A stretch of 64,000 nucleotides of DNA, from assembly GCF_015234515.1 (NCBI RefSeq), contig NZ_JADGMY010000021.1:1-64000 (forward strand). The letters run 5' to 3'. The notes beneath the pieces were generated by a model, which ran no database searches, had not been told where the DNA came from, and worked only from the letters and a program-made list of their open reading frames with translations. This document shows positions 27,164 to 36,425 of this stretch, piece after piece. This DNA comes from Cellulomonas sp. (lineage in GTDB: Bacteria; Actinomycetota; Actinomycetes; Actinomycetales; Cellulomonadaceae). The translations under genes were made by a program, and so were the position numbers. The first letter of the stretch is position 1; each line of letters opens with the position of its first letter.

Positions 27164-28087
27164 TCAGCCCTTGACCGCCCCGGACACCAGTCCGCCGGTC
27201 ATCCGCCCCTGCACGATGAGGAAGAACACGACGACCGGGATCGCGACGAGCACGGATCCGGCCATGAGCGCGCCCCAGTCGGTCGCCTTGGTGGCCTGCT
27301 GGAACGTGCGCAGCCACACGGGCAGCGTCATGGACTCGGGCCTGGTCATGATGATGAGCGCCATCATGAACTCGTTCCAGGCCTGCAGGAACGCGAACAC
27401 GCCGGTCGACACCAGACCCGGTGCCAGCAGGGGGAACGTCACCTTCCAGAACGCCCGCGGCCGCGAGCAGCCGTCGATCATGGCGGCCTCCTCGAGCTCG
27501 ACGGGCACGCCGTTGACGAAGCCGCGCAGGGTCCAGATGGTGAAGGGCAGGACACCCGCGAGATAGACCATGCCGAGCGCGATGACGGTGTTGAGCAGCT
27601 GCCAGGAGTCGACGAGCTGGAAGACCGAGATCATCATCGCCTCGCCCGGCACCATCTGGATCACCAGGATCGACAGCACGAACGCCTTGCGCCCGCGGAA
27701 CCGGAACCGCGTGAGCGCCAGCGACGCGAAGAACGCCAGCACCATCGACGCGACGAGCACGAGGAAGGTGACCTGCAGCGAGTTGCCCAGGGCCGGGACG
27801 AACGGCGAGCGCACCTGACCGAACATCGCGGTGTCGTAGTTGCGCCACGTGAGCTCGTCGGGCCACAGGTGCAGCTCCGGCCCGGAGACGAGGTTGGTCG
27901 GCAGCAACGAGGTGTTGACCATCCAGTACACCGGGAAGGCGAACGCCGCGGCGAGCAGCGCCGCCACCGCTCCCCAACCGAACGAGGCGGCGGTGCGGCG
28001 GGCGGGGCGGCGGCGGGTCACGACCCCGGGCCGCAGGGCGGGGACGGGCGCGCCGGCCGCGGCGGCACCGAGGGGTGCGAGGCTCAC
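27164..28087 (-). CDS. Sugar ABC importer permease, MalG/DasC type
   Basis: A 307-residue inner-membrane protein with six hydrophobic helices after a basic N-terminal tail. The EAA loop reads ELEEAAMIDGCSRPRAFWKV, which contacts the ATPase (usually the shared MsiK, not encoded here). LPVWLRTFQQATKATDWGALMAG and the final helix are typical of the family. The GTG at 28087 overlaps the stop of the partner permease (GTGA). Confidence 0.9.
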   Translation of the reverse strand: MSLAPLGAAAAGAPVPALRPGVVTRRRPARRTAASFGWGAVAALLAAAFAFPVYWMVNTSLLPTNLVSGPELHLWPDELTWRNYDTAMFGQVRSPFVPALGNSLQVTFLVLVASMVLAFFASLALTRFRFRGRKAFVLSILVIQMVPGEAMMISVFQLVDSWQLLNTVIALGMVYLAGVLPFTIWTLRGFVNGVPVELEEAAMIDGCSRPRAFWKVTFPLLAPGLVSTGVFAFLQAWNEFMMALIIMTRPESMTLPVWLRTFQQATKATDWGALMAGSVLVAIPVVVFFLIVQGRMTGGLVSGAVKG

Positions 28088-29040
28088 AGCTGCTCCTCCT
28101 TGACGGTCGCCCGCACGTAGTACGCGGAGATCGCGAGCATGATCACGGTGAAGATGACGGCGATGGCGCTGGCGGCGCCGTAGTGCCCCTGGGCCATCCC
28201 CATCTCGTAGATGTAGACGCCGAGGGTGCTCGTCTCGGACTTGATGCCGCCGATCCCCTGGAGCACGAAGATCTGCGTGAACACCTTCAGGTCCCAGATC
28301 ATCGACAGCACGATGAGCACCACGTAGATCGTCCGCACGTACGGCACCTGCACGCGGAAGAACCGCTGCCGCGCGCTCGCCCCGTCGAGCTGCGCGGCCT
28401 CGAGCACCTCGCCGGGCACCTGCGTGAACCCGGCGTAGAGCGTGAACGCCACGAACGGGATCGCACCCCACACGATGACGAGGGCGGCGACCGCGAAGAA
28501 GGACACCGGGTCGATCAGCCACAGGTGCCCCATCCAGTCGTCGCCCGTGAGCGACGTGAGCAGGTGGTTGGCCACGCCGTACTGGCTGTCGAAGATCCAG
28601 CCCCACACGAGCATCGCGGCCAGCGGGGGCATGGCCCACGCCAGCAGCAGCCCGAGCGAGAGCACCAGCCGCATGACGCGGCCGAGCTTGGTGAGCAGCA
28701 GCGCGACCAGCGTGCCGACGGTGATCGTCAGCACGACGCAGACGAGCATGAAGACGAAGCTGCGCGCGGTGACGGTCCAGAAGCGGGCGTCGGTGAGGGT
28801 CGCGACGTAGTTGTCGAGGCCGACGAACGGCGCCGGCACGCCGAGCAGCTGGGCGCGCTCGTACTCGTGCAGCGAGAGCCACAGCATCCGCACGAGCGGG
28901 TAGCCGGTGATGACGACGAGCGCGGCGAGGCTGGGCGCCAGCAGCAACCACGGCAGCAGCCGGGTCGCGGTGGGCACGCGCCTCGTCCGAGGGGCCGGCG
29001 CAGCGTCGGGCGGCGCGGTCTGGAGCATGGTCGAGCTCAT
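28084..29040 (-). CDS. Sugar ABC importer permease, MalF/DasB type
   Basis: A 318-residue inner-membrane protein with six helices; the first follows a Pro/Arg-rich leader (LLPWLLLAPSLAALVVITGYPL). The coupling loop is QVPGEVLEAAQLDGASARQRFF. GGAGG is six bases before the ATG. It pairs with the MalG-type permease immediately downstream; no ATPase gene is present in the operon, as is usual for systems that share one multi-sugar ATPase. Confidence 0.9.
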   Translation of the reverse strand: MSSTMLQTAPPDAAPAPRTRRVPTATRLLPWLLLAPSLAALVVITGYPLVRMLWLSLHEYERAQLLGVPAPFVGLDNYVATLTDARFWTVTARSFVFMLVCVVLTITVGTLVALLLTKLGRVMRLVLSLGLLLAWAMPPLAAMLVWGWIFDSQYGVANHLLTSLTGDDWMGHLWLIDPVSFFAVAALVIVWGAIPFVAFTLYAGFTQVPGEVLEAAQLDGASARQRFFRVQVPYVRTIYVVLIVLSMIWDLKVFTQIFVLQGIGGIKSETSTLGVYIYEMGMAQGHYGAASAIAVIFTVIMLAISAYYVRATVKEEQL

Positions 29041-29106
29041 GGTGTCCCTCCGGGTGGACCCGGCCGGGGCCCGCGTACGCCGCTGGCCCCGGCCGGTGGC
29101 GCCGCG

Positions 29107-30384
29107 TCAGCCGTTGAGGATGGACTCGATCTGCGCGTCCAGCTGCTGCGCGATCGTCTCGACGTCACCACCCTGCGCGATCTGCACGAGCGCGTCCTGG
29201 ATGACCTTCTGCGCCTCGACGTCGCCCCACTTCGGCGTCGCGGGCGTGAGCTCGGCGTTGGCCGCCGCGGCGGCCGACGCCTGCGTGAACTCGTCGTCCG
29301 GCAGCGCCGCCGCGAGCGACTTGCGGGCCGGGATCATCGAGTTCTCCGCGAGGATCGTCTGGTACTCCTCCGAGAGCAGGATGGTCAGGGCCTTCTTGGC
29401 CAGGTCCACGTCGCCCGACTTCGTGGCGACCGCGACGTTCGAGCCGCCGGCGAAGACCTTGGCCGTCGTCCCGGCCTCGGTGCCGGGCAGCGGGAAGGCC
29501 TGCAGGTCGGCACCGAACGTGTCGGGGCAGCCGGGGGCCTCGGCGTCCGCGGGTGCCTGGATGGACCAGCGGATCCAGTTCGGCGCCGACAGGAAGGTCG
29601 TCTGACCGGCGCAGAAGGGCACCTGGAGCTCGGCCTCGTCGCCGTCCTTGGGGGCGTTCGACGCGTTGACCATGAGGTCCTGCACCTGCGTCAGGCCCTT
29701 GATGCCGCCCGGGGAGGAGAAGCCCGCCTCCCAGGTGCCGTCCTCGTCCGGCTCGGCGATGAAGCCGCCGTTCTCCCACACGAACGGCAGGGCGTTGTAC
29801 CAGTCCTGCCCGGGGAACCACAGGCCGGAGCGGTCGGCGGTCTTCAGCGACTTGGCGGTTGCGACGTACTCGTCGAGCGTCGTCGGGACGGGCGTGCCGC
29901 CCAGGACCTGCTCGCTGTAGAACACGATGCGCGAGCCGGCGTAGTAGGGCGCGGCGTAGAAGGTGTCCTCCCACGTGCCGGCCTTGACGAAGCCGGGCAG
30001 CAGGTCGTCCCCGCCGAGGTCCTCCGCGATGTCGTCGAGCGGTGCGAAGTACCCCGCCGACGTGAAGGTGGCGGCCTGGGTGTTGCCGACCTCGACGACG
30101 TCGGGCGAGTCGGACGACGACAGCGCCGTGGTGAGCTTGTCGACCAGCCCGGTCCAGGACTGCTCCTCGATCGTGAGCGTCGAGCCGGGGTTCTCCTTCT
30201 CGAACGTCGTCGTCAGGTACTCCCGGGCCTCGTCGGGGGTGTCGGTGCCGACGAGCCAGACGCGGATCTCGGTGCCCTGCGACCCGCCGGACGCGGTGCC
30301 CGTACCGGCGTCGCCGCCGTCGGAGCACGCCGTGAGCGTGAGTGCCGCCGCTATGCCGACGGCGCCGAAACGTAGGATCTTCAC
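29107..30384 (-). CDS. Sugar-binding lipoprotein of the ABC importer
   Basis: A 425-residue extracellular lipoprotein. The signal peptide ends in LTAC (Cys about 20) followed by a Gly/Ser/Asp linker. The mature part is a cluster-B type sugar-binding protein: EIRVWLVGTDTPDEAREYLTTTFEKENPGSTL, NTQAATFTSAGYFAPLDDIAEDL, and C-terminal LLSEEYQTILAENSMIPARKSL. Several surface tryptophans (GLWFPGQDW, PNWIRW) fit a carbohydrate site. The start has GGAGG about nine bases upstream. First gene of the operon, preceded by the ROK regulator; chitobiose or GlcNAc is the likely ligand. Confidence 0.88.
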   Translation of the reverse strand: MKILRFGAVGIAAALTLTACSDGGDAGTGTASGGSQGTEIRVWLVGTDTPDEAREYLTTTFEKENPGSTLTIEEQSWTGLVDKLTTALSSSDSPDVVEVGNTQAATFTSAGYFAPLDDIAEDLGGDDLLPGFVKAGTWEDTFYAAPYYAGSRIVFYSEQVLGGTPVPTTLDEYVATAKSLKTADRSGLWFPGQDWYNALPFVWENGGFIAEPDEDGTWEAGFSSPGGIKGLTQVQDLMVNASNAPKDGDEAELQVPFCAGQTTFLSAPNWIRWSIQAPADAEAPGCPDTFGADLQAFPLPGTEAGTTAKVFAGGSNVAVATKSGDVDLAKKALTILLSEEYQTILAENSMIPARKSLAAALPDDEFTQASAAAAANAELTPATPKWGDVEAQKVIQDALVQIAQGGDVETIAQQLDAQIESILNG

Positions 30385-30470
30385 GTGGGGGTTCCTCCCG
30401 TGTGCGAGGCGATCGTCGTCACGACGACGCCGGTGGGTGGTGCTGCCGATCTGCTGGACGGCCGGCTCGT

Positions 30471-30488
30471 CGTCGTCACGTGACGACG
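30471..30488. promoter_or_regulatory. Perfect 18-bp palindrome before the sugar-importer operon
   Basis: Arms CGTCGTCAC and GTGACGACG meet without a spacer, 86 bases upstream of the binding-protein start and 25 bases after the ROK regulator stop. The absence of a loop fits a protein-binding site better than a terminator. Which protein binds is unknown. Confidence 0.4.
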
Positions 30489-30513
30489 GGCCGGCCCCGG
30501 TCGCTCCGGACCG

Positions 30514-31689
30514 TCACGTGATCCCGAGCTGCCCGGACAGGACGAGCACGGCGGCGCCTGCGAGCGCCGCGTCCTCGTCGAGAGCCGCCATCCGCACCCG
30601 CAGGCCCTGCCCGATGACGGGCATCGTCCTGTCACGGAGGGTGGTGGTCGTGGCCTCGCGCAGCGGTCCGTCGAGCAGCTCCGGCGGGCCGGAGAGCAGG
30701 ACCTCGGCGAGGTCGAGCGCACTGACGACGGGTGCCAGGGCGCGGCCCAGCATCCGTCCGACCGACGCCAGCGCGGCGTCGGCGTCCTGGGGTGCGAGAC
30801 CGATGCGGTGGCGCAGCGCGGGGGCGCTGAGCACGGTCTCGAGGCAGCCCGTGCGTCCGCAGGCGCACGGCAGCGGGGTCTGGTCGGCGGTCTGCGCGTC
30901 GACGACCGTGACGTGCCCGATCTCTCCGGCGGCGTGGCCGCGCCCGCGCACGAGGGCGCCGTCGACGAGCATGCCGGCGCCCACCCCCTGGCCCACGGTG
31001 ACGACCATCGCGTCGGACGCGGCGCCGCCGTAGGTGTACTCCCCGAGGGCACGCGTGTTGGCGTCGTTGGCGACGTGCACGGGGTGGCCGAGGGCGGCCG
31101 ACAGGCGCGCGGCGAGCGGCACGTCGTACCACCCGCGGTTGGGCGCCTCGACGACGCGCCCCGCGGCGTCGATGACACCGGGTGACGAGATGCCGACACC
31201 GACGACGGGCCGGGTGGCGTCGGCCAGGAGCCGGCGGCACAGCTCCTCGACGAGCGTCACGGCATCGGGCCCGGTCGCACCACCGCTGGGCACGTGCTCG
31301 CGGGTGACCACCTGGCCGTCCAGGGTCATGACGGCGCCGTGGACGGTCGCGTCGTCGGTGAGGTCGACGACGACGACGTGGTGGTCCGACGAGCGCAGGC
31401 CGACGAGGGTCGCGGGCTTGCCCACCCTGCTCTCGGCGCGCACCCCGAGGTCCGCGACGAGTCCCTCGGCGAGCAGGGCCGCGACCAGGTCGGACACCGT
31501 CACGCGGGTCAGGCCGGTGCTGCGCGCGATGTCCGCGCGGGACGAGGGTCCGTCGTGGAACAGGTGCCCGAGGACGAGCGACCGGTTGTGGGCCCGGGCG
31601 TGCTCGGGGAGCACCTTCGTGGTCGGGCGCAGCTGGTGCCGGACCGGGCCCGCGGTGCGGGCGGTGAGCGGCTGCGACGACCTCGACAT
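30514..31689 (-). CDS. ROK-family transcriptional repressor
   Basis: A 391-residue NagC/XylR-type regulator. The N-terminal winged helix is SRADIARSTGLTRVTVSDLVAALLAEGLV (about 52-80), followed by a ROK domain with the degenerate phosphate loop, VGVGISSPGVID and the zinc motif CACGRTGCLETVLS. The ATG at 31689 follows a GGAAGG about 12 bases upstream; the leader is a palindrome that looks like its own operator. It lies directly upstream of, and in line with, the sugar-importer/nagB operon, so it probably senses a sugar phosphate and controls that operon. Confidence 0.88.
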   Translation of the reverse strand: MSRSSQPLTARTAGPVRHQLRPTTKVLPEHARAHNRSLVLGHLFHDGPSSRADIARSTGLTRVTVSDLVAALLAEGLVADLGVRAESRVGKPATLVGLRSSDHHVVVVDLTDDATVHGAVMTLDGQVVTREHVPSGGATGPDAVTLVEELCRRLLADATRPVVGVGISSPGVIDAAGRVVEAPNRGWYDVPLAARLSAALGHPVHVANDANTRALGEYTYGGAASDAMVVTVGQGVGAGMLVDGALVRGRGHAAGEIGHVTVVDAQTADQTPLPCACGRTGCLETVLSAPALRHRIGLAPQDADAALASVGRMLGRALAPVVSALDLAEVLLSGPPELLDGPLREATTTTLRDRTMPVIGQGLRVRMAALDEDAALAGAAVLVLSGQLGIT

Positions 31690-31690
31690 G

Positions 31691-31715
31691 TTTGTTAGTA
31701 GACCTTCCTTACAAA
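31691..31715. promoter_or_regulatory. Predicted ROK operator
   Basis: An inverted repeat TTTGTTAG (31691-31698) and CTTACAAA (31708-31715) with one mismatch between arms, separated by 9 bases. It is AT-rich against a GC-rich background and lies immediately before the repressor start, as ROK autoregulatory operators do. Confidence 0.6.
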
Positions 31716-31819
31716 TCCACGTCAACGGCCCGACGTGACCGTGATCACATCGTGACCGGCGCGTCACACGTCCGTACGAGGCACGTCACCCACCGGTGAC
31801 GTGCGCCGCGGGCGGCACC

Positions 31820-32758
31820 TCAGGACCGGTCGCGCGACGCGTCCAGCCACCCCCGCGCGCCCGCGTGCCGCACGGAGGCGGTCGCCCGACGCACCCCCTC
31901 GGCCAGGGCGTCCGACGGCCCCTCGCCCTTGGCGAGCGCCGCGGCCATCGCGCCGTGCAGCACGTCGCCGGCACCCAGGGTGTCCACGACGGCACCGCGC
32001 GGGACGGCAGGAGGGCGCAGGACGGACCTCGTGACGACCCCGTCGGGCCGCGCGTGGCGGACCCGGACCGGTCCGGCGCCCGCGCTGCGCGCGACGAACG
32101 ACGGCCCGTACGCCGCGACGGCGTCGAGCAGCGCGTCCACGGCCTCGTCGTCGAGCGCGCCGCCGGGCCCCCGAGCGTCGCGCGGCTCCGGCACCGGCAG
32201 CCGGAAGTCGCCCGACAGGACGGCGAGGTCGACCACCGTGAGCAGGTCGGCGGTCGTCGGCTTCCAGCTGCCGCCGTCGAGGAGGACCGGGACACCCGCC
32301 GCGCGGGCGGCGCGCGCGAGCGCGATCGCAGCCCCGGGGTGGTGCCCGTCGACGAGCAGCGCACGGGCGTCCGTCAGCAGGTCCACCGCGGGCGCGGGCA
32401 GCCGGGGCGTGCGAGCGCCGTTCACCGACACCACGGCGCGCTGGCCCGTCGCGCGCGTCACGAGCACGGTCGACACGGGCAGGACGTCGGGTGCGTCGGG
32501 TGCGAGGTCGACGACGGCGACCCCCGCGGCGGCCAGGCCGGCGCGCGCGACGTCGGCCAACGGACCGGTGCCCAGGACGGTGACGAGCGTGGTCGGCACG
32601 CCGAGGCCGACAGCCACGGCCGCCGCGTTGGCGGCCGGACCGCCGAAGGTCACGTCGAGGCCGTCGGCGACGACCTTCTCGTCGGCGGCGGGCAGGCGGT
32701 CGACCGTCTGCGTGACGTCGAGGGTCGTCAGGCCGCAGCAGACGAGCGGAGCGGGCAT
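31820..32758 (-). CDS. PfkB-family carbohydrate kinase
   Basis: A 312-residue kinase with the PfkB N-terminal glycine segment VTFGGPAANAAAVAVGLG and the C-terminal signature VVDTLGAGDVLHGAMAAAL holding the catalytic Asp. LPVPEP and the DGHHPG loop do not point to a particular sugar. Placement next to the amino-sugar genes suggests a sugar or sugar phosphate substrate. The ATG at 32758 has GAGGAT six bases upstream, a weak leaderless -10. It reads away from the pectate lyase gene. Confidence 0.85.
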   Translation of the reverse strand: MPAPLVCCGLTTLDVTQTVDRLPAADEKVVADGLDVTFGGPAANAAAVAVGLGVPTTLVTVLGTGPLADVARAGLAAAGVAVVDLAPDAPDVLPVSTVLVTRATGQRAVVSVNGARTPRLPAPAVDLLTDARALLVDGHHPGAAIALARAARAAGVPVLLDGGSWKPTTADLLTVVDLAVLSGDFRLPVPEPRDARGPGGALDDEAVDALLDAVAAYGPSFVARSAGAGPVRVRHARPDGVVTRSVLRPPAVPRGAVVDTLGAGDVLHGAMAAALAKGEGPSDALAEGVRRATASVRHAGARGWLDASRDRS

Positions 32759-32831
32759 GCGCGCATCCTCGCAGCCCCGCCTCCCCGCGCACGCGACCTC
32801 GGCCGACGCCCCGCCATGTGATCGTTCACAG

Positions 32832-32903
32832 CGAAGCGTTTCATCCTGGTTCGGGGGCTTCACCCGAAACGCTTGCCGTGCTTGGGTGGCGCGCAAGCGC
32901 TTC
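32832..32903. promoter_or_regulatory. Cluster of LacI-type operator-like sites before the pectate lyase gene
   Basis: Three related sites lie in 72 bases: CGAAGCGTTTCA (32832-32843), GAAACGCTT (32866-32874) and CAAGCGCTTC (32894-32903, containing the perfect palindrome AAGCGCTT). All have the GAA-GC-TTC form around a central CG used by LacI-family repressors. The first shares 11 bases exactly with a site upstream of the CE3 esterase gene. Confidence 0.55.
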
Positions 32904-32920
32904 ACCTACGAGAGGCAGAC

Positions 32921-34216
32921 ATGTCCCGCAGACCACCGGCGGCCCGACGCTCGTTCCGCGTCCTGCTCGCCGCCGCCCTCGCGCTCGCCCTGGGCGGCAC
33001 CCTCGGCCTCGCCACGGCCCTGAGCGCCACCGCCGCGAGCGTCGACACGAACGCCTGGTACGTCCTCGTCAACCGCCAGAGCGGCAAGGTGATGGACGTC
33101 AGGGACACCTCCACGGCCGACGGCGCCGTCATCCAGCAGTGGCCGCGCAACGACGGCAGCTGGCAGCAGTGGCAGTTCGTGGACTCCGGCTCCGGGTACT
33201 ACCGGCTGAGGTCCCGGCACTCGGGCAAGGTCCTCGACCTGTGGGAGTGGTCGACGGCCGACGGCGGCCAGTTCCGCCAGTACACCGACCTCAACGGCAC
33301 CAACCAGCAGTTCAGGCTCTCCGACTCGGCGAGCGGCGCGTACGTCCGGCTGCTCAACCGGCACTCCGGGAAGGCCGTCACGGTCACCGACCGCTCCACC
33401 GCCGACGGCGCGACGGTCACCCAGCTCACCGACAACAACCAGTACAACCAGCAGTGGCAGCTCGTGCGGGTCGGGTCGGGCGGCGGCACGCCCACGACCT
33501 CCCCCACGACCTCCCCCACGACTCCCCCGCCCACGGGCAACGTGTCGTGGCCGTCGGCCACCGGGCAGCAGCAGGTGTCCTCGACCATCAAGGTCACCGG
33601 CACGCTCGACGGCCGGCTCGTGCGGTACTACGGCATCTCCTCGGGCGGGCAGGACGAGGGCCAGCCCGCGATGTTCGAGCTGGCGGACGGCGCGACCATC
33701 AAGAACGTCATCATCGGCACCGGCGCCGGTGACGGCATCCACTGCAAGGGCACCTGCACCGTGCAGAACGTCTGGTGGGAGGACGTCGGCGAGGACGCCG
33801 CGACCTTCAAGGGCTCGTCGTCCTCGCAGACCATGACGGTCGACGGCGGCGGCGCCCGCTCCGCGTCGGACAAGGTGTTCCAGCACAACGGCCCAGGCAC
33901 CTTCGTCATCAAGAACTTCCAGGTCTCCGACTTCGGCAAGCTCTACCGGTCGTGCGGCAACTGCTCCACGCAGCACGCCCGGACGGTGCAGGTCTCCAAC
34001 ATCCAGGTCACCGCGCCCGGCAAGGCGCTCGTCGGGATCAACCCGAACCTCGGGGACCGCGCGACGATCTCCGGCGTGACGATCCTCAACGACTCGTCGC
34101 GCAAGATCGTCATCTGCGAGGAGTACCGGGGCGTCACGTCCGGGGAGCCGACCAAGGTCGGGTCGGGCCCGAGCAGCGCGTGCGGCTACAGCACGTCGAG
34201 CATCACCTACCGATGA
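32921..34216 (+). CDS. Secreted pectate lyase, family PL3, with N-terminal CBM13 (ricin B) domain
   Basis: A 431-residue secreted enzyme predicted to cleave de-esterified pectin by beta-elimination with calcium. A signal peptide ends near SATAA (about 38). Residues ~40-185 form a CBM13 trefoil of three repeats, each with a GK-D-STADG core and ending Q-W or Q-F (QQWQF, QQFRL, QQWQL). A short Thr/Pro linker (TTSPTTSPTTPPP) leads to the PL3 domain: DGIHCKGTCTVQNVWWEDVGEDAATFKG, FQVSDFGKLYRSCGNC and TISGVTILNDS. AGAGGC precedes the ATG by about seven bases. Operator-like palindromes upstream suggest sugar-controlled expression. Confidence 0.92.
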   Translation: MSRRPPAARRSFRVLLAAALALALGGTLGLATALSATAASVDTNAWYVLVNRQSGKVMDVRDTSTADGAVIQQWPRNDGSWQQWQFVDSGSGYYRLRSRHSGKVLDLWEWSTADGGQFRQYTDLNGTNQQFRLSDSASGAYVRLLNRHSGKAVTVTDRSTADGATVTQLTDNNQYNQQWQLVRVGSGGGTPTTSPTTSPTTPPPTGNVSWPSATGQQQVSSTIKVTGTLDGRLVRYYGISSGGQDEGQPAMFELADGATIKNVIIGTGAGDGIHCKGTCTVQNVWWEDVGEDAATFKGSSSSQTMTVDGGGARSASDKVFQHNGPGTFVIKNFQVSDFGKLYRSCGNCSTQHARTVQVSNIQVTAPGKALVGINPNLGDRATISGVTILNDSSRKIVICEEYRGVTSGEPTKVGSGPSSACGYSTSSITYR

Positions 34217-34220
34217 CGCG

Positions 34221-34544
34221 TCAGCGGTCCGCGAGGACCCGCGGCCGTGCCCGGTCGACGAGCCACCAGCCCGTCGCACCGAGCACGGCCGCGGCCGTCA
34301 GCACGGCCGGCCACGCGCCCAGCACGTCGGCTGCGACGTGCGACAGGACGAACGCGCCGAGGCCCACGGCCGCCACGGCGAGCGGACGCCACCAGCCGAC
34401 CCGCGGCACGGCCAGCACCAGGCACGCCACGACGGTGACGAGCAGGAGCACGCCGCCGAGCCACCGCACGCCCGTGCCCTGCGCGAGCGCGAACGCGGCG
34501 ACGAGACCCACCGCGGCGACGAGGGCGACGGGCAGACGAGGCAT
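34221..34544 (-). CDS. Small four-helix membrane protein
   Basis: A 107-residue protein that is nearly all membrane: four hydrophobic stretches ([71 protein letters not shown]) with a short basic tail. Function unknown. The ATG at 34544 has TACCGT at 34552-34557 seven bases upstream, so it appears leaderless, and it is divergent from pgi. Confidence 0.6.
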   Translation of the reverse strand: MPRLPVALVAAVGLVAAFALAQGTGVRWLGGVLLLVTVVACLVLAVPRVGWWRPLAVAAVGLGAFVLSHVAADVLGAWPAVLTAAAVLGATGWWLVDRARPRVLADR

Positions 34545-34660
34545 GCCGCACACGGTATCCGTCCCCGCCGCCGGACGTCCCGTGCGGGGACCGCCCCGGC
34601 GGCCCTACGGTGGACGGGGGAACCCGCCGGGCCCCGCTCGTCGAGACCAGGAGAGCCCAC

Positions 34661-36343
34661 GTGCCCACGCCGCCCATCGACCCGACGACCACGAGCGCCT
34701 GGCAGGCCCTCTCCGAGCACGAGAGCACGCTGCGCCCCGACCTGCGCGGCTGGTTCGCCGACGACCCGGACCGTGCGCAGCGCCTGACGCTGCAGGTCGC
34801 GGACCTGACGGTCGACCTGTCGAAGAACCTCGTCACGGACGAGACCCTGGGGCTGCTGGCGCGCCTCGCCGACGAGGTGCACCTCACCGACCGCTTCGAG
34901 GCGATGCTGCGCGGTGATCACATCAACGTCACCGAGGACCGCGCGGTGCTGCACACCGCGCTGCGCCGTCCCGCCGACGCCGAGCCGCCGCTCGTGGTCG
35001 ACGGTCAGCACGTCGACGACGACGTGCAGGCCGTGCTGGGCGAGGTCGCCGAGTTCGCCGAGAAGGTGCGCTCGGGCGAGTGGACGGGTGTCACCGGCGA
35101 GGCCGTGCGCACGGTCGTCAACATCGGCATCGGCGGGTCCGACCTCGGCCCGGTCATGGTGTACGAGGCGCTCGAGCCGTACGTCGCCCCCGAGCTCGAG
35201 GTGCGGTTCGTCTCCAACATCGACCCGACCGACCTCGCGCAGAAGACCCAGGACCTCGACCCGACGACGACGCTGTTCATCGTCGCGTCCAAGACGTTCA
35301 CGACCCTCGAGACCCTCACCAACGCGCGCCTCGCACGGCAGTGGCTGTGGGACGCGCTGGTCGCCGGCGGGCACATCGCCGACACCGACGAGGCCCGTCG
35401 CGGCGCCGTCGCGCAGCACTTCGTCGCGGTGTCGACCGCGCTGGACAAGGTCGCCGACTTCGGCATCGACCCCGCCAACGCGTTCGGCTTCTGGGACTGG
35501 GTCGGCGGGCGCTACTCGGTGGACTCCGCGATCGGCACGTCCCTGGCGATCGCGATCGGCCCCGACGCGTTCGGTGAGCTGCTCGACGGCTTCCACGCGG
35601 TCGACGAGCACGCGCGCACCACGCCCGTCGCGCAGAACGTGCCCTTCCTCATGGGGCTGCTCAACATCTGGTACGTCAACTTCCTCGGTGCGCACACCCA
35701 CGCGGTGCTGCCGTACGCCCAGCTGCTCCACCGCTTCCCCGCGTACCTGCAGCAGCTGACCATGGAGTCGAACGGCAAGTCGGTGCACTGGGACGGCACG
35801 CCCGTCACGACGCAGACCGGCGAGGTGTACTGGGGCGAGCCCGGCACGAACGGCCAGCACGCGTTCTACCAGCTCATCCACCAGGGCACGCGGCTGATCC
35901 CGGCGGACTTCATCGCCATGGCGAACCCCGCCTACCCGCTGCGCGACGGCGACACGGACGTGCACGCGCTGTTCCTCGCCAACTTCTTCGCCCAGACCAA
36001 GGCGCTCGCGTTCGGCAAGACCGCCGACGAGGTCCGCGCCGAGGGCACGCCCGAGGAGATCGTCCCCGCGCGCGTCTTCTCGGGGAACCGGCCGACCACG
36101 TCGATCCTCGCGCCCGCGCTCACCCCGTCGGTCGTGGGGCAGCTCATCGCGCTGTACGAGCACATCACGTTCGCGCAGGGCGTGGTGTGGGGCATCGACT
36201 CGTTCGACCAGTGGGGCGTCGAGCTGGGCAAGAAGCTCGCGATGGAGATCGCGCCGGCCGTGCAGGGCGACGCCGCGGCCCTCGCCGCGCAGGACCCCTC
36301 GACCCGCGCGCTCATCGAGAAGTACCTCGAGCTGCGGGGCTGA
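34661..36343 (+). CDS. pgi: Glucose-6-phosphate isomerase
   Basis: A 560-residue glycolytic enzyme interconverting glucose 6-phosphate and fructose 6-phosphate. Signatures include [78 protein letters not shown] (split across the active site) and [14 protein letters not shown]. Length is normal for actinobacterial PGI. The GTG at 34661 follows AGGAG by eight bases; a TACGGT -10 at 34606-34611 gives a leader of about 45 bases, unlike the many leaderless genes here. It converges with the esterase gene at a shared terminator. Confidence 0.97.
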   Translation: MPTPPIDPTTTSAWQALSEHESTLRPDLRGWFADDPDRAQRLTLQVADLTVDLSKNLVTDETLGLLARLADEVHLTDRFEAMLRGDHINVTEDRAVLHTALRRPADAEPPLVVDGQHVDDDVQAVLGEVAEFAEKVRSGEWTGVTGEAVRTVVNIGIGGSDLGPVMVYEALEPYVAPELEVRFVSNIDPTDLAQKTQDLDPTTTLFIVASKTFTTLETLTNARLARQWLWDALVAGGHIADTDEARRGAVAQHFVAVSTALDKVADFGIDPANAFGFWDWVGGRYSVDSAIGTSLAIAIGPDAFGELLDGFHAVDEHARTTPVAQNVPFLMGLLNIWYVNFLGAHTHAVLPYAQLLHRFPAYLQQLTMESNGKSVHWDGTPVTTQTGEVYWGEPGTNGQHAFYQLIHQGTRLIPADFIAMANPAYPLRDGDTDVHALFLANFFAQTKALAFGKTADEVRAEGTPEEIVPARVFSGNRPTTSILAPALTPSVVGQLIALYEHITFAQGVVWGIDSFDQWGVELGKKLAMEIAPAVQGDAAALAAQDPSTRALIEKYLELRG

Positions 36344-36354
36344 CACCCGACGAC

Positions 36355-36408
36355 GACCCGCGGACCGGGTGGCCCACCGGCGACGGTGAGCCGACCGGTC
36401 CGCGGGTC
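36355..36408. terminator. Two-way terminator between pgi and the esterase gene
   Basis: A 14-bp perfect stem (36355-36368 with 36395-36408) encloses 26 bases that can fold further. It occupies the 82-base gap between the two convergent stop codons. Confidence 0.75.
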
Positions 36409-36425
36409 GCGGTGCGTCCGGGCGG

